DNA from: CAYXZL01 sp964469925
GTDB lineage: Bacteria > Patescibacteriota > Gracilibacteria > Absconditabacterales > Absconditicoccaceae
Length of the DNA: 64,000 nt
NCBI GenBank assembly: GCA_964469925.1
Contig: CAYXZL010000003.1
Coordinates: 1-64,000, forward strand
Reading direction: 5' to 3'
Notes under the pieces: generated by a model
Seen by the model: only the letters and a program-made list of their open reading frames with translations
The model's database searches: none
What the model was told of the DNA's origin: nothing
Shown here: in pieces, positions 42,655 through 52,483 of the stretch
Position numbering within the stretch: position 1 is the stretch's first letter
How the letters are laid out: each line of letters starts with the position of its first letter
Translations under genes and position numbers: made by a program

Positions 42655-44224
42655 AATAGGGTGCAACCATCTGTCATACTAATGCAAATGCAGCATCATC
42701 ACGATCCTTTGCTGACATCTGCGGAAAGCATTGGTGAACCTCATTCGCCATGAAAGTAACAAGTAATGGAAAGTGCCTTTGCACCAATGCAGCAATCTTC
42801 ACTGCCGTTTGCCCAACATTAGTTTTTTTATTTCCCCTTCTGGTAAGTCAGGTAAAGGGCTGTGTTCCTATGCCTCACGGAGACATCAATCTAAACTCCA
42901 AATCAACGGGGAGTTGAGATTTACCAAAACCTTCCCGTGTCTGTAGGGTAGGTATAGCTTGTTGTATACCACAATTGGGGGGTACTCTGTAGGACGAGTA
43001 GGGACCGACAGTGATGGGCTCAACACCATGTCCTGATTTACTATTGTTTGGTTTGAGATAGAAACACAAAGCAGAAGCAGTCATATTATCAACAACAGTA
43101 GTTCAAAACTGACGTACATAATGGTGTTTAGTACGTTCTCACTCTCTCATGATTCACAAGTCCTCCTTAGTCACCAAAAGACAGGTGTGCGGCCCAACCA
43201 CCACATTGAGATTGTCAAGATCATCTCAATCAGGCGATTGTGCACACAAAAATCTATAGACATACATGAGATCCCCTTGCGTACAGCCACACTGCAGCAT
43301 ATTAGCGACTAGGCGGTCCACATCATCTTGCTGCATTCTATTCCATAAGTAGTTGACCTTCACTTCTCCTACAGAAGTATTGTCAGGGTCGTAGACGTCG
43401 CAGTACCATGCACCATCACGAAAATGAAGGTTCATTTTCTGCAAAGCAAAGCTATAGGGAGTGATGGGCCGCGTATCACTAAGGGCTTGAGCATGACCTA
43501 TCTTGTCAGGACCAGTGAGATCAAATGCATTCGTATCCATCACATAGATAGGGGCGTTGCTTGCCAATACCTCTCTGATGCGTAGAAGAGAGTCGTAGGC
43601 CTCAGTGAGTCATCAATCAGTGATCTCTGAAGTATCCCGTTGCAGTACACGCTGATAGGTCGTGAGCATATCCATAAAAAGGGTGAGGTACGCCATGCTT
43701 GCTTGAAACTCAAGGACTTGAAAAGGCTTTTCTGGATCAGAGCTAGCGAGTCAATCATAGGCAAAGGGTTGATTAAATCACAATGCTTGATTAGATACGA
43801 ACGAACCAATGAGTGCTGGAGAAACAATCTTTTCTCTGCGACCAGTTTCAAAAGGAAAGGTACTTGTTCTCTGAGAAATACGCTCTTCAATAGCACTTCT
43901 AGTAGAGAAAAACCTTTTCTGACAAATCTGGTATGCTTCTTGTGCAGCAGAAACAAGGTTATTCCAAAAATTTTCAGATACAACGACAGGAGGGGTTGCT
44001 GTCAAAACTCCTCCAGGTTGACCATTTCACGGTATAGATGAGATAATGTTATTTTCAAGGAGATCTCGGTTTATTGCTTTTTGGGCATCAGGACCCACCC
44101 TCATAAAAGCATAATCTGGCGATATGCGATCCAGAGAGTATGGTAAGGTGGGGGAGGAGGCGACTGCATGAAATGAGTCGTACGGTACGGGAAGATAATC
44201 GTTTCAAAGAGTAGAGTGTGTCAT
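42617..44224 (-). CDS. ATP-grasp-like ligase of the amidoligase cluster
   Basis: 535 residues. The C-terminal third contains ALCFYLKPNNSKSGHGVE, resembling the glycine-rich nucleotide-binding loop of ATP-grasp enzymes, followed by acidic and Asn residues (VTFMANEVHQ) where metal ligands are expected. The N-terminal part (PDAQKAINRDLLENN; VLEFQASMAYL) suggests a substrate domain as in peptide-synthesising ATP-grasp proteins. No named family is recognised, and the ATP-grasp call is tentative. It sits 30 bases after amidoligase-like 3 and overlaps the M49-like gene; such ligase pairs are known from amidoligase gene clusters. Confidence 0.5.
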
Positions 44225-44254
44225 AGTGATTGCTACAATATCATAAAACAAATA

Positions 44255-45688
44255 TTAGTGTTGGGTAGACAGGCGACGTTCAATTGCTCACAAGGTCTCC
44301 TCAATAAGACTGGTAGCATATGCAACTTGCAGATCAAGTCAGTCGCCAATATTTTCTTCTATGTCTTCTGCAGAGGATCATTCTGGCCACGCATCAGGAC
44401 CTCTAAACTCTGCAGTGAGGTTTCCTCAGGGTGCCTTGAGTACAACATCACCATGTGACCTTTTGGGAGCAATGCCTTTGGGAAGTTTAGGAGAGTGGTT
44501 ATGATAGTGTTCCCATACAGTTTCAATTTCTTCAAGACTAAAATACTGTTCAAGGACAACCTGTAGGAGTTCACGTCTCCACTCATCACCAGAAAGATCA
44601 ACTCATTGATCAGCCATGTTCTCTACCATCTTATGGATATGGCATGCTAAGGAGGCATCAGGATCGTATCACATAACCATAGGCTCAACCACCCAGAGTA
44701 ATGGGTGCAGAAGATGCTGTGCAGCCAGATCAGTAGATATAGGATCGCTGAGATTTCAGTCCTCATCTGGTTGCATAGAGGCATCTACGTTATTGCCAGG
44801 TTTTCGACCGTAGGTATCTTTCAAGTATAATGCACTTTTTCTACTCAGCCAGTATCTAAGCGATACAATCGCACCAAAAGCTATATGACGTTTTTCCGAC
44901 TTGAGTAAGTCCACATAAAATTCCGTTCACTGTTCTTTTCTAGCATGTCATTCTCGATACAAAAGATCGAGAAAAAGGTTAAGCGTCTCAGTGATAGTAG
45001 CACCTGATGTATGGACGTGTAATCAGGTAGTCCCAACAGCTGATCATAATCATCGTTTCTGAAGGATTGCTGGTTGAATATGATCTCTCACAAGCCAAAG
45101 AGACTCAGGACAAGGAGTCTCAGGACAATATGCGTGCCACTCACGATTGATGGTATCAATATCTTGCTGAGAAAAATAGGATCACCGATGCACCAATGGA
45201 TTGATAACGAGCGGGTAGTACCCATCCTCTTTTGCTGGCTCTGGTTGTACAAGATCAACGTCATTAACGCCTTTGATATCTAGGTGTTCTAGTTGCTGGG
45301 TCGTAAGACGTCATCACAATTCTCAAACTGCCCATGAAAGCACGCGGTGCAATGTGACCATATGATCTTGTGCAAGGTTTTGTGGTCCATAGTGTCCAAC
45401 AACCTCCGGCATATAAGACAGTCCGTCAGGTATAATAACTCAGACAGGGTCGTTGAGGAGATCAAAAATCTCTGCACAAAAATCTCAATTAGATTTGGCT
45501 GAAATTTTAAATTTTTCCCTAAGAAAATTCTGGTTATCTGGGTCAGACAAAAGTGCAACAAGTCTCGGCACCAATCTCGGTCATCCTGATGAGAGAAGGG
45601 GCAAATTCGTTGCAGCATCCACTGCTATGTACTCTCTTTCAGCACCGAAGGAAAGTGGTTTTCAATGCATAATCTTAGTGTTTATCAT
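44255..45688 (-). CDS. GCS/amidoligase-like protein 3, first gene of an Ile/Leu-attenuated operon
   Basis: 477 residues from ATG 45688 (ATG 45670 also possible). With the longer start the motif G15-A-E17-R-E19 falls at exactly the positions seen in paralog 1. A second element, TTGLHVHTSGA, matches the HVH strand of GCS2 enzymes, and KDTYGRKPG follows. Downstream on the same strand come the ATP-grasp, M49-like and M20 genes. The start is 5 bases past the T-run of the attenuator, so the GGGAGG of the terminator stem may double as ribosome binding site. Confidence 0.55.
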
Positions 45689-45693
45689 CTCAT

Positions 45694-45737
45694 AAAAAAA
45701 CCTCCCGAGCAGAGGGAGGTAGAAGTGCTATTTCAAG
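45694..45737 (-). promoter_or_regulatory. Ile/Leu attenuator terminator upstream of amidoligase-like 3
   Basis: On the minus strand ACCTCCC pairs with GGGAGGT (45701-45720), followed by seven T. The 5' arm (CTTGAAA..CTCCCTCTG, complement of 45710-45737) can alternatively pair with CAGAGGGAG (45776-45784) and TTTCAAG (45759-45765) in the leader ORF. Nine plus seven base pairs are perfect. Confidence 0.75.
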
Positions 45738-45750
45738 TTGTTAGTAGTGA

Positions 45751-45855
45751 CTATAGTTCTTGAAACACACCAAAGCTCCCTCTGTAGACAAAGAGTGTAA
45801 TAATAGAGAGGAGAATAGTGTGGAACGAGATCTGTTTCATCAAAGATTGTATCAT
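45751..45855 (-). CDS. Branched-chain-rich leader peptide
   Basis: A 34-codon ORF with the stretch TILLSIITLFVY (Ile, Leu and Val codons dense between codons 13 and 24), ending in TAG at 45751-45753. Its final third coincides with antiterminator segment A. The composition resembles ilv/leu leaders, but the controlling residue is less clear than in the Phe and Tyr leaders, and a short hydrophobic membrane peptide is an alternative. Confidence 0.6.
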   Translation of the reverse strand: MIQSLMKQISFHTILLSIITLFVYRGSFGVFQEL

Positions 45856-46011
45856 AACAAACGTGATGACATATATATAATCTATGTCAATAATGCAAGT
45901 GATTTGTAGAAAAAGCCTACAATCTCTAAAAAGTGAGAGGAAAGGACTTGATTATACAGGAACTTTCTGTAATTCACAATACCCAAGAGTCAACTTTACA
46001 GTCAATAGAAA

Positions 46012-47301
46012 ATGGTAATAGCGATAGGGAATTTGACAGATACTATATACTGGCTGCAGCTAGGAAATGATAGTAATGCTCCTATCTATCCATGCTGAGA
46101 CAAAAAAAACCTCTCTGCTTGGTTGGGAAGCGGAAATAGCCACGACACCTACAGTATCCTGATTTCGAACTGACAAGGTGGTTACCTTACTGTACCCTAT
46201 ACGGAATCATATGCTACACAATTAGCAGCAGTTTTAAATGAAATAAAGAACAATGACCTTTTTGATCATGAAGACCTGAAATGGCTAAGGGCATCGTTAG
46301 TATGAGCTCTAAAAAACAATAATCGACGCCAGCTTGCAATCGATTGGCTCAATCACTACTGACCCAACAATTCTCATGCCGCGAGTGAGTATGTAGTAAG
46401 TTTTGGTCCCATTGAAGCATATGAAAATGACTTTTGATTTAGGATATTCTCCTATGTTCTCCTAAAATTATCATGAGAGTTGCAAGACAAGTTCACAGAG
46501 TACTTAGCACAAACACAGAATTTTTTAGAAACAATCTGACTGGGGGACCTAACTGTCAGATCAAGACTCTATATTGGTGATGCGGTCAATATGTCCTGAC
46601 AACTAGGGAAATTTCAAGCATCAGGCTGGTCTAGACCGACGAGCACTACGTTAACCCAAGAGTACGGTAGTGTACAACAGCTATTCCTCAATAACATGAG
46701 ACTGAAAACAAACAGCATGTATCGACCTAGCTATAACGTTGCCCGATGAGAGGAAACGTCAGAGAAGGATTTTTTTGAGTTATTTTTGTTACACGTAGGG
46801 ATGCACGAAGCCAGTCATCCAATCAAAGTACCATGATATGTGGAGAGTTTTGGTGAAAAAAACAATAATCTCTTCCTGACATTTGAAGAAATAAAAACTG
46901 ATGTAATGGTTTTGGCTCGCGTTGCACATCTTGAAAAGTTGTGACTGGTTTCATGAGGGACAACAAAAAGACTACTAAAGGTAGTAGTAACGAATAATTT
47001 GCATATGTCTTATGTCTGCGAGAGATCATGATGAAAAAAGAGAAGAGAATATGACAAGACTTTTGATTATTTCTTATGGAGATTGCAGAATCATATGGGA
47101 ATAGATGAGTGAACTATGATCCATCTCGCATGAGAAGATGCTGTTATCATGGAAGAGCTCCAAGCTATGGCACAAGAAATGGCAGGACTCATGAGACAAT
47201 CTGATTATGTTGAATTTGAAAGGTTTTTCGGGGAACTACAACTAGCAGAAAGAAAAAAGGATCTAGTATGAAAACTACTGCTGAAGAATGTCGCATATTA
47301 A
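46012..47301 (+). CDS. M49-like (dipeptidyl peptidase III-related) zinc peptidase 2
   Basis: 429 residues, paralog of the protein at 41269-42654. HVGMHEASHPI is the HExxH helix and LTFEEIKTDVMVL the third-ligand helix. SFGPIEAYENDFGF, ASGWSRPTSTTL and LFLNNMRLKTNSM line up with the paralog in order. An in-frame TAG six bases upstream fixes ATG 46012 as the earliest start. It is divergent from the amidoligase-like 3 operon and heads a plus-strand group with the TrpR-like and amidoligase-like 4 genes. Confidence 0.72.
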
Positions 47302-47461
47302 AGAGCGGTACCTCTCTTAAAAGTTCGTGATAACAGGACACCAACCAAAGGGACTGAGATATATGCTGTATCAGTAGAGTTGTAAACTAGTATAGCATAA
47401 GCACTTGCAATGGCAGTTGTTTTTTGTAGAGTGCTACTGTTTTAGTACGGTACAACAAGAA

Positions 47462-47737
47462 ATGTCTCAATTTCCTGCTTTACAAGAAGCTCTCAATACA
47501 CTTTCAGGTGTATTGTTGGCAGTCAAAGACCAACAAGGAATGAAAAATCTCCTAGACGATCTGTTGACACCACAAGAACTCACAGAAATGGCAGAAAGGA
47601 TCAATATAGTGAGATTGTTAAAGCAAGAAAAAACCCAAAGAGACATAGCACAAGAGTTGGGGATATCAGTAACTACAGTGAATAGAGGAGCAAGAATGCT
47701 AAAGTACGGAACGGGTTGATTTAGAGACCACATCTAA
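47462..47737 (+). CDS. TrpR/YerC-family transcriptional regulator
   Basis: 91 residues: DLLTPQELTEMAERINIVRL, LLKQEKTQRDIAQELGISVT and TVNRGARMLKYGTGGF reproduce the Trp repressor fold with its helix-turn-helix. Members bind DNA, in TrpR itself only with L-tryptophan. ATG 47462 gives a typical length. A CTAGT element stands at 47392, resembling one trp operator half site, but without its partner. Being the only obvious DNA-binding regulator of the region, it may supply tryptophan sensing beside the Phe, Tyr and Ile/Leu attenuators; YerC-type members without ligand control are an alternative. Confidence 0.85.
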
Positions 47738-47745
47738 TTTTTTTT
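47721..47745 (+). terminator. Weak intrinsic terminator after the TrpR-like gene
   Basis: TTAGA / TCTAA with a seven-base loop is followed by eight T. The stem is only 5 bp and includes the stop codon, so termination may be partial, leaving read-through into amidoligase-like 4. Confidence 0.4.
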
Positions 47746-47780
47746 GCAGAACAGTTTTAATATATTAATACAGCAGTATA

Positions 47781-48713
47781 ATGGAATGAGAAGATTTAGA
47801 TAGGCAAAGAGTGTGACTGGAGCTAGAGTGCAGGTTAATGAATGATTCATGAGAAGTTCTGCTACAGTTGGAGTATCAGGAGATTCCTGATGCAATCAGA
47901 ACAATAGCTCTAACACAAAATGAACTAGGGAAAGCATTAAATCAAGGTCATATAGCGATATCGCCAGAGTTTAATCGTGATCAGTTTGAGTTGGCAACAT
48001 ATGGCACAACTACATTTACGTCGGCTCTCGATATGCTTCTAAACTTCTGTGGTCAATTAGCAGAGTGTTTAAGTGAACAGCATTGAGTGACAATAGACCT
48101 ATCTGTTGTACCGCCAAGGCAAGCTGTCCTAGAGTATACGAGCTACAAGCCGTATTATCCAACACTAGCAGAAAATGCTAGAAGACAAGCACAAGAGACA
48201 GATCCAGAAACCTACGGTCCAAGCTGATTATTGGCATTACGTTTATTTGATATCACATCAATGCAGTTCAATATCGATGATCCAGACTTATGACTGTATA
48301 GGTCACAAGCAAGGAGAGTCAACCAGGCAGTATGATCAAGAGATTTCTCACAATTATGAACCTCCGAAAGGCTGGAGATATTTGAAAAAATCGTATGATT
48401 AGTGGCAGCGTCTGGTATGATACAGCCAGGGATAGTGCCTCCATTATGGAAAGGCTGAGAAAGGGGAGATTGTCATACAAATGCAGAGTTGCTACAATAC
48501 TTCCTGGAGGGACCAACAACACAACATCTTATAGAGATTAAGCCATCAAATGACTTGGCTAATCGTCAGGGGCACTATACAGAAATAAAATTTACTGACA
48601 GCGGAGTTGTTTCGCCAAAAAAATTTGAGCCTCATGATCTCGTGAGGGCGATACAGCGAGCAGCAGAAAAGAACTTTTGACTTATAAAAAGTTCTTATGA
48701 AAGCAGAGGCTAG
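47781..48713 (+). CDS. GCS/amidoligase-like protein 4
   Basis: 310 residues, the shortest paralog. RVGLELECRLMNDSG gives the GxExE motif (G12, E14, E16) and SMQFNIDDP takes the place of the HVH strand, with Gln where paralog 3 has His. The final part contains HTNAELLQYF. It lies 43 bases after the TrpR-like gene and probably shares its transcript. No leader peptide was found here, in contrast to the other three paralogs. Fold assignment is by motif order; substrate unknown. Confidence 0.5.
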
Positions 48714-48729
48714 ACCGTACTAGTCATAG

Positions 48730-49083
48730 CTAGTCCTCGATATGTACATCAATCTTTTCAGGGACACTGTATTTGGGGAGAGTAATGATCAGAATATTGT
48801 CTTTTGTCAAGCTGCTATGAATTTTGTCAAACACGATATGGCTCGGCAAATCAATCTTTTGTTCAATAGGACCTCGATAGCATTCTCCTTGTAACAACGC
48901 AAATCAGTCCTTGAAGTCAGGCTTTACTCTTTCTCCCATAATAATGAGTTTATAGTGCTCAATCGACAAGTGGATGCTCGCCTTATCTACTCATCATAAC
49001 GGTATAACAAAAACAAGTTCTTGTTTGGACTCATACATGTCCACGGGGATAGTAACACGCATTGGCTTCATGTGAGTGCTCAT
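48730..49083 (-). CDS. Small heat shock protein (Hsp20/alpha-crystallin)
   Basis: 117 residues: VDMYESKQELVFVIPLGGVD opens the alpha-crystallin domain (two TGA glycines), YKLIIMGERV is the core strand, CYRGPIEQKIDLP corresponds to the ER-x-F-x-R-x-x-x-LP element, and NILIITLPK ends the domain. It holds unfolding proteins in an ATP-independent way. Short N- and C-terminal extensions suggest a small oligomer. Confidence 0.88.
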
Positions 49084-49107
49084 AAAAAACAAACAAAACA
49101 GACAATA

Positions 49108-49704
49108 TTAGGGATGGGGTGGTCAGGAATGTAGAGAAATAGCTATTTCAACGATCATAAGTACCTTGGCCTTTACCTCTTCAGGTTTTTTGACCCAAGT
49201 AAGATTAATCTCCCCAGATCAGCCAACTTGGTCTCACTCAGCAAAAAACTCTAAATTTCCAATATCAAAGACGCTAAACCAAAAGCCCGCCTTATCAACC
49301 GTAGCAGTTTTGATCTTTTCTGTTTGTAGTGTCCTAATACGCCTTTTGAGGATACCCGTCTGATTATAAGAAATCAACTCTTCCGGGGTGACAATAGTAA
49401 AGTCCAAGATATAATCTAAATAGACCTTACCTACACGATAGATCATGACAAGAAAAATGACCACACTCAAAGGAACTCACACAATATACAAAAATGAGTC
49501 TATAGCAGAATCATTAAGTAAACTACTGAGCCACAAAACTACTCCAATCAAAGCAAAGTAGAAAATTGCAGGTAGCATGATGTGTATAATAGAGAAAAGA
49601 AAGGTTCTCTCGATGAGGAGTACCTTATCAACACCAAACTTTTGCACAAAGTAATCATATCTTTCTTGTTTGAGTCACAGATCGAAAGTAGAAAAAAGTG
49701 CCAT
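49108..49704 (-). CDS. Membrane protein with PH-like domain
   Basis: 198 residues. After a soluble segment (LKQERYDYFVQKFGVDKVLL) come two membrane helices (about 48-68 and 80-98), then a beta-rich domain with LDFTIVTPEELISYNQTGIL and TLQTEKIKTATVDKAGF, the pattern of bacterial PH (DUF304/bPH2) domains. Such proteins are common in small-genome bacteria, with unknown role. It ends with TAA after a TGA-encoded glycine. Next gene in this orientation is hsp20, 24 bases on. Confidence 0.7.
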
Positions 49705-49795
49705 AAGCCCAACAAATCATAAAAGCTACACGACTAACAGGGGACACTATACTAATAGCAAAGATTATTACAACTCACAAAAACGACTGACTTGG

Positions 49796-50383
49796 CTAGA
49801 AAGTAGTAAACGATTGAAAAGGGAGGAGTCTCAACGATGCTTTCCCAATAATGTTTTGAGCGGGTACCAGATAGGGAGTGTCCTCATTACATCACGCACC
49901 AAAACAACAACGTGAGTCTGTGCTTCCAGGTCTATTGTCTCCAAAGACCACAAAGCTATTGGGTTTTACGTCAAAAACCGTGACATCACACATTGCGGTC
50001 GTTTTGATACCCTCATCCAGATAGGGTTCGTCAAGCTTGCGACAGTGGTCTGGGTCTGTTTTTTGATAGTCGCAAATATATACCTCTTGGTTTTCTAGCT
50101 TGACAGTTTCGCCAGGTAAACCAATAATCCTTTTTATAAAGGCGTTTTGATTAATGGTTGGAACAAAGACGACGATGTCTCCTCTTTGATATCCATGAAA
50201 TCTAGGTGTAACTTTATCAACTATGAGTATGTCGTTTTCATGAATTGTGCTTGCCATACTCGACCCAACGACAGTGAAGGGATTAAATATAAAAAACCTA
50301 ATAAAAAGGACAATACCACCTATAAATACCAAAAAGCTAACAATGTCAAATATCTCCCAAATCAACATCTTCAAAAATCTCAT
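49796..50383 (-). CDS. lepB: Signal peptidase I
   Basis: 195 residues: one N-terminal membrane helix (IFDIVSFLVFIGGIVLFIRF), box B GSSMASTI with the catalytic serine, box D KRIIGLPGE with the catalytic lysine, and GDNRPGSTDSR (box E). The C-terminus runs through a TGA to GKASLRLLP and ends with TAG. It removes signal peptides from exported proteins such as those at 51299-57881. One cysteine-rich insertion (YICDYQKTDPDHC) is present. Confidence 0.94.
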
Positions 50384-50432
50384 GGAGAGTATAGATAGTA
50401 AAACAACAACGAAATACAGTATACTAATTTAA

Positions 50433-50474
50433 CAAAAAAGCACAAGTTATAGACCGAAGTCTCACTCGTGCTTT
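50433..50474 (-). terminator. Intrinsic terminator after ssb
   Basis: On the minus strand AAAGCACGAGT pairs with ACTTGTGCTTT around a GC-poor loop, followed by a T-run (50433-50439). It lies 46 bases past the ssb stop and before lepB, separating the two. Confidence 0.7.
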
Positions 50475-50519
50475 ATATCGGAAAGCTTGGTAGCGACATA
50501 GCAACAAAATAGTCTATTC

Positions 50520-50951
50520 CTAGAATGGTATATCATCATCCTCTGCGGGAGAATTAACATCTTCGCCATTGGAACTATCATGATGCATTAAGCTATCGTC
50601 ATCTCCACCTTCATCAGGACCTTTAGAGTCCAAAAAGATAAAGTTGTCGACAATGATCTCCGTTGAATGCTTTTCAACCCCATTGCCATCTTCCCATTTC
50701 CTCGTCCTCAATCTGCCCTCAATGTACAGTCTTTTGCCTTTGTGGAGATATTGACCCAATACATCTGCTCCTTTCCCATAGGCAACGCACCTATGATATT
50801 CAGCCTCTTCCATCAGATTACCTTCCTTGTTTCTGTACTTCCTATTGGTAGCGATGACAAAATTAGCCACGGACGTTCCTGTACTCTCGATAGTCTTGAT
50901 TTGAAGATTGGTTGTGGCTCTTCCAATAATCATTACCTTATTAAGATCCAT
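50520..50951 (-). CDS. ssb: Single-stranded DNA-binding protein
   Basis: 143 residues: MDLNKVMIIGRATTNLQIK, VANFVIATNRKYRNKEG and VLGQYLHKGKRLYIEGRL form the OB fold, and the acidic tail ends EDDDIPF, the docking peptide for SSB partners. ATG 50951 is used; the frame is open further upstream to 51071 but without family similarity. It stands away from the S6-S18 gene, with which it is often clustered in bacteria. Confidence 0.95.
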   Translation of the reverse strand: MDLNKVMIIGRATTNLQIKTIESTGTSVANFVIATNRKYRNKEGNLMEEAEYHRCVAYGKGADVLGQYLHKGKRLYIEGRLRTRKWEDGNGVEKHSTEIIVDNFIFLDSKGPDEGGDDDSLMHHDSSNGEDVNSPAEDDDIPF

Positions 50952-51132
50952 GTATCCAAATAACATGATAAAATTCACATAGTCGAGCAAATACTCGAAA
51001 AAAAAGTAGTATTTTATACAATGAATGCAATTGATTTTCGCTAAGACATCCCTATAGTGCTGGACATGCATTGCAAAAAAGTCACAATAGGCTTTTAGCT
51101 AATGAGCAGAAAAAGCATACGAAAGTCCCTTT

Positions 51133-51218
51133 GCCTGGGTGGCGAAACTGGTAGACGCGTCAGACTCAAAATCTGATGACCTTTGGTTGTGAGGGTTCGA
51201 GTCCCTCCCCAGGCACCA
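51133..51218 (+). tRNA. tRNA-Leu (anticodon CAA)
   Basis: 86 bases folding as a class II tRNA. The acceptor stem GCCTGGG / CCCAGGC, anticodon loop CTCAAAA giving CAA, a variable arm (TGATGACCTTTGGTTGTGA region), the T arm with GGTTCGAGTCC, and an encoded CCA end are all present. It reads TTG. Confidence 0.95.
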
Positions 51219-51238
51219 CTTACAACAAAGACGAAAAG

Positions 51239-51262
51239 CTTCCCCATGGGAGGTGTTTTTTT
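51239..51262 (+). terminator. Intrinsic terminator after tRNA-Leu
   Basis: CTTCCC pairs with GGGAGG over a three-base loop, followed by seven T, 21 bases after the tRNA 3' end. Confidence 0.75.
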
Positions 51263-51298
51263 GTTCAAATCAAAGAGAGTTAATCGAGAAAAAGAGGG

Positions 51299-52411
51299 CT
51301 ACGTATGGCGTGCTGTTCTTTTCTTAGAATGTATGGTTTTGGGAGAGGTATTGATGCGTCTAATAGAGAAAAAAAGATTAACAAGCACCAAAAGAACAAT
51401 CACACTGAGGGCTGCCCATACGGGAAACATAAAAAATGAAGCTGACTGCACCAGTGTTTCTAAATCTTCGGAGACTCAAGTGACTCATCCAATAGGATGA
51501 TGTGTTAGTGCTAGATCGGCAAAGAAGTATCACTTATATCGAGGGAAAGCATCAAGGGAGAAGGTGATATTTTCTTGGTGTTGATTCATGATAATTTTGC
51601 TTTGCTTATAGACTCACACAACATATCACAGTGTATTTTTTATGGTGAGAGTAGCATCTACGTTTTCATCCAAATCTCAGTGATTATTGAGTCATACAAC
51701 TATGGCAACCGATCACATGGGAGTTCTATGAGCATAGAGGAGAGGATTGTTACTGATGTTTTCTCAACGAGGAACGTTGAGCGGCTCTATGATACTAAGT
51801 GTCGAGTTTGTCGGTCATTCTACCATAACGTCAATAAAATGCCCTTTGCGTACAACAACATTAAACTGGCCTGTCGAAGTATCAGAATATCAGGGATTGA
51901 GAGAAAATACTAAACATCAATGGTAGATACCCACAGCTGATGGAGGCAATGAGAGAGTGGCATGGGTAGTAATAGTTTCATTGGGACCAATAGAAAAAGT
52001 ATCGGCATATCCACTGACGTACTGTCAAAACCTATCAGTAAATTCGTTGCTCTTACAGGATTTTTTCTGAAGAGAGTCTACAGTATATGCACCATCAACA
52101 AATCACATCACAACCGTGGCGGGTTTGTCATTGTTGTTATACAAAGAAAGACAGATGTCCAAAGGCTCGCCAGGTTTGACACTCGTAGTTAGACGGTCTT
52201 CTTGGTTTGCTGTATTATTCGGATTACAAAACTTCAGTTGAACATTAGTTAAGTCAGCAGTTATACCCATTGGATCATCAATGGGTGCGGGTGGCTGTAC
52301 GGTGGAGGTTGTATCGGCTAAAGCTATTCAAGAGAAACAAAAAAACGCTAAGGAAAACAATCACAATAAGACGGAAGAAGGAAATAGCAAAGCTAGACGA
52401 AGTTTGATCAT
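51299..52411 (-). CDS. Secreted tail-anchored surface protein 1 (DUF916/WxL-partner-like)
   Basis: 370 residues: signal peptide (about 1-32, ending ..SGIALA), beta-rich ectodomain, one C-terminal membrane helix (about 320-345, FPVWAALSVIVLLVLVNLFF) and a basic tail (SIRRINTSPKTIHSKKR). The segment CKSNEFTDRFGQYVSGY with a later GCLVFSLN is repeated in the paralogs downstream, suggesting a conserved disulfide. The architecture matches DUF916-type proteins that accompany WxL proteins in Gram-positives. It is the last of a run of four. Confidence 0.6.
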
Positions 52412-52483
52412 GCCACATAGCAAAATAAACGACTAAACCCACGTATAATGATCACGAAAACAAATACAAGAAACAGTAGTTTC

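Noticed and set aside
45884..46018. A 44-codon plus-strand ORF ending in TGG TAA and overlapping the start of the second M49-like gene.
   Set aside because: No terminator or alternative hairpin accompanies it and its composition is not biased; translational coupling is possible but unsupported.
50952..51071. A 40-residue N-terminal extension of SSB.
   Set aside because: SSB begins normally at MDLNKVMIIG; the upstream part is hydrophobic and unrelated to the OB fold.
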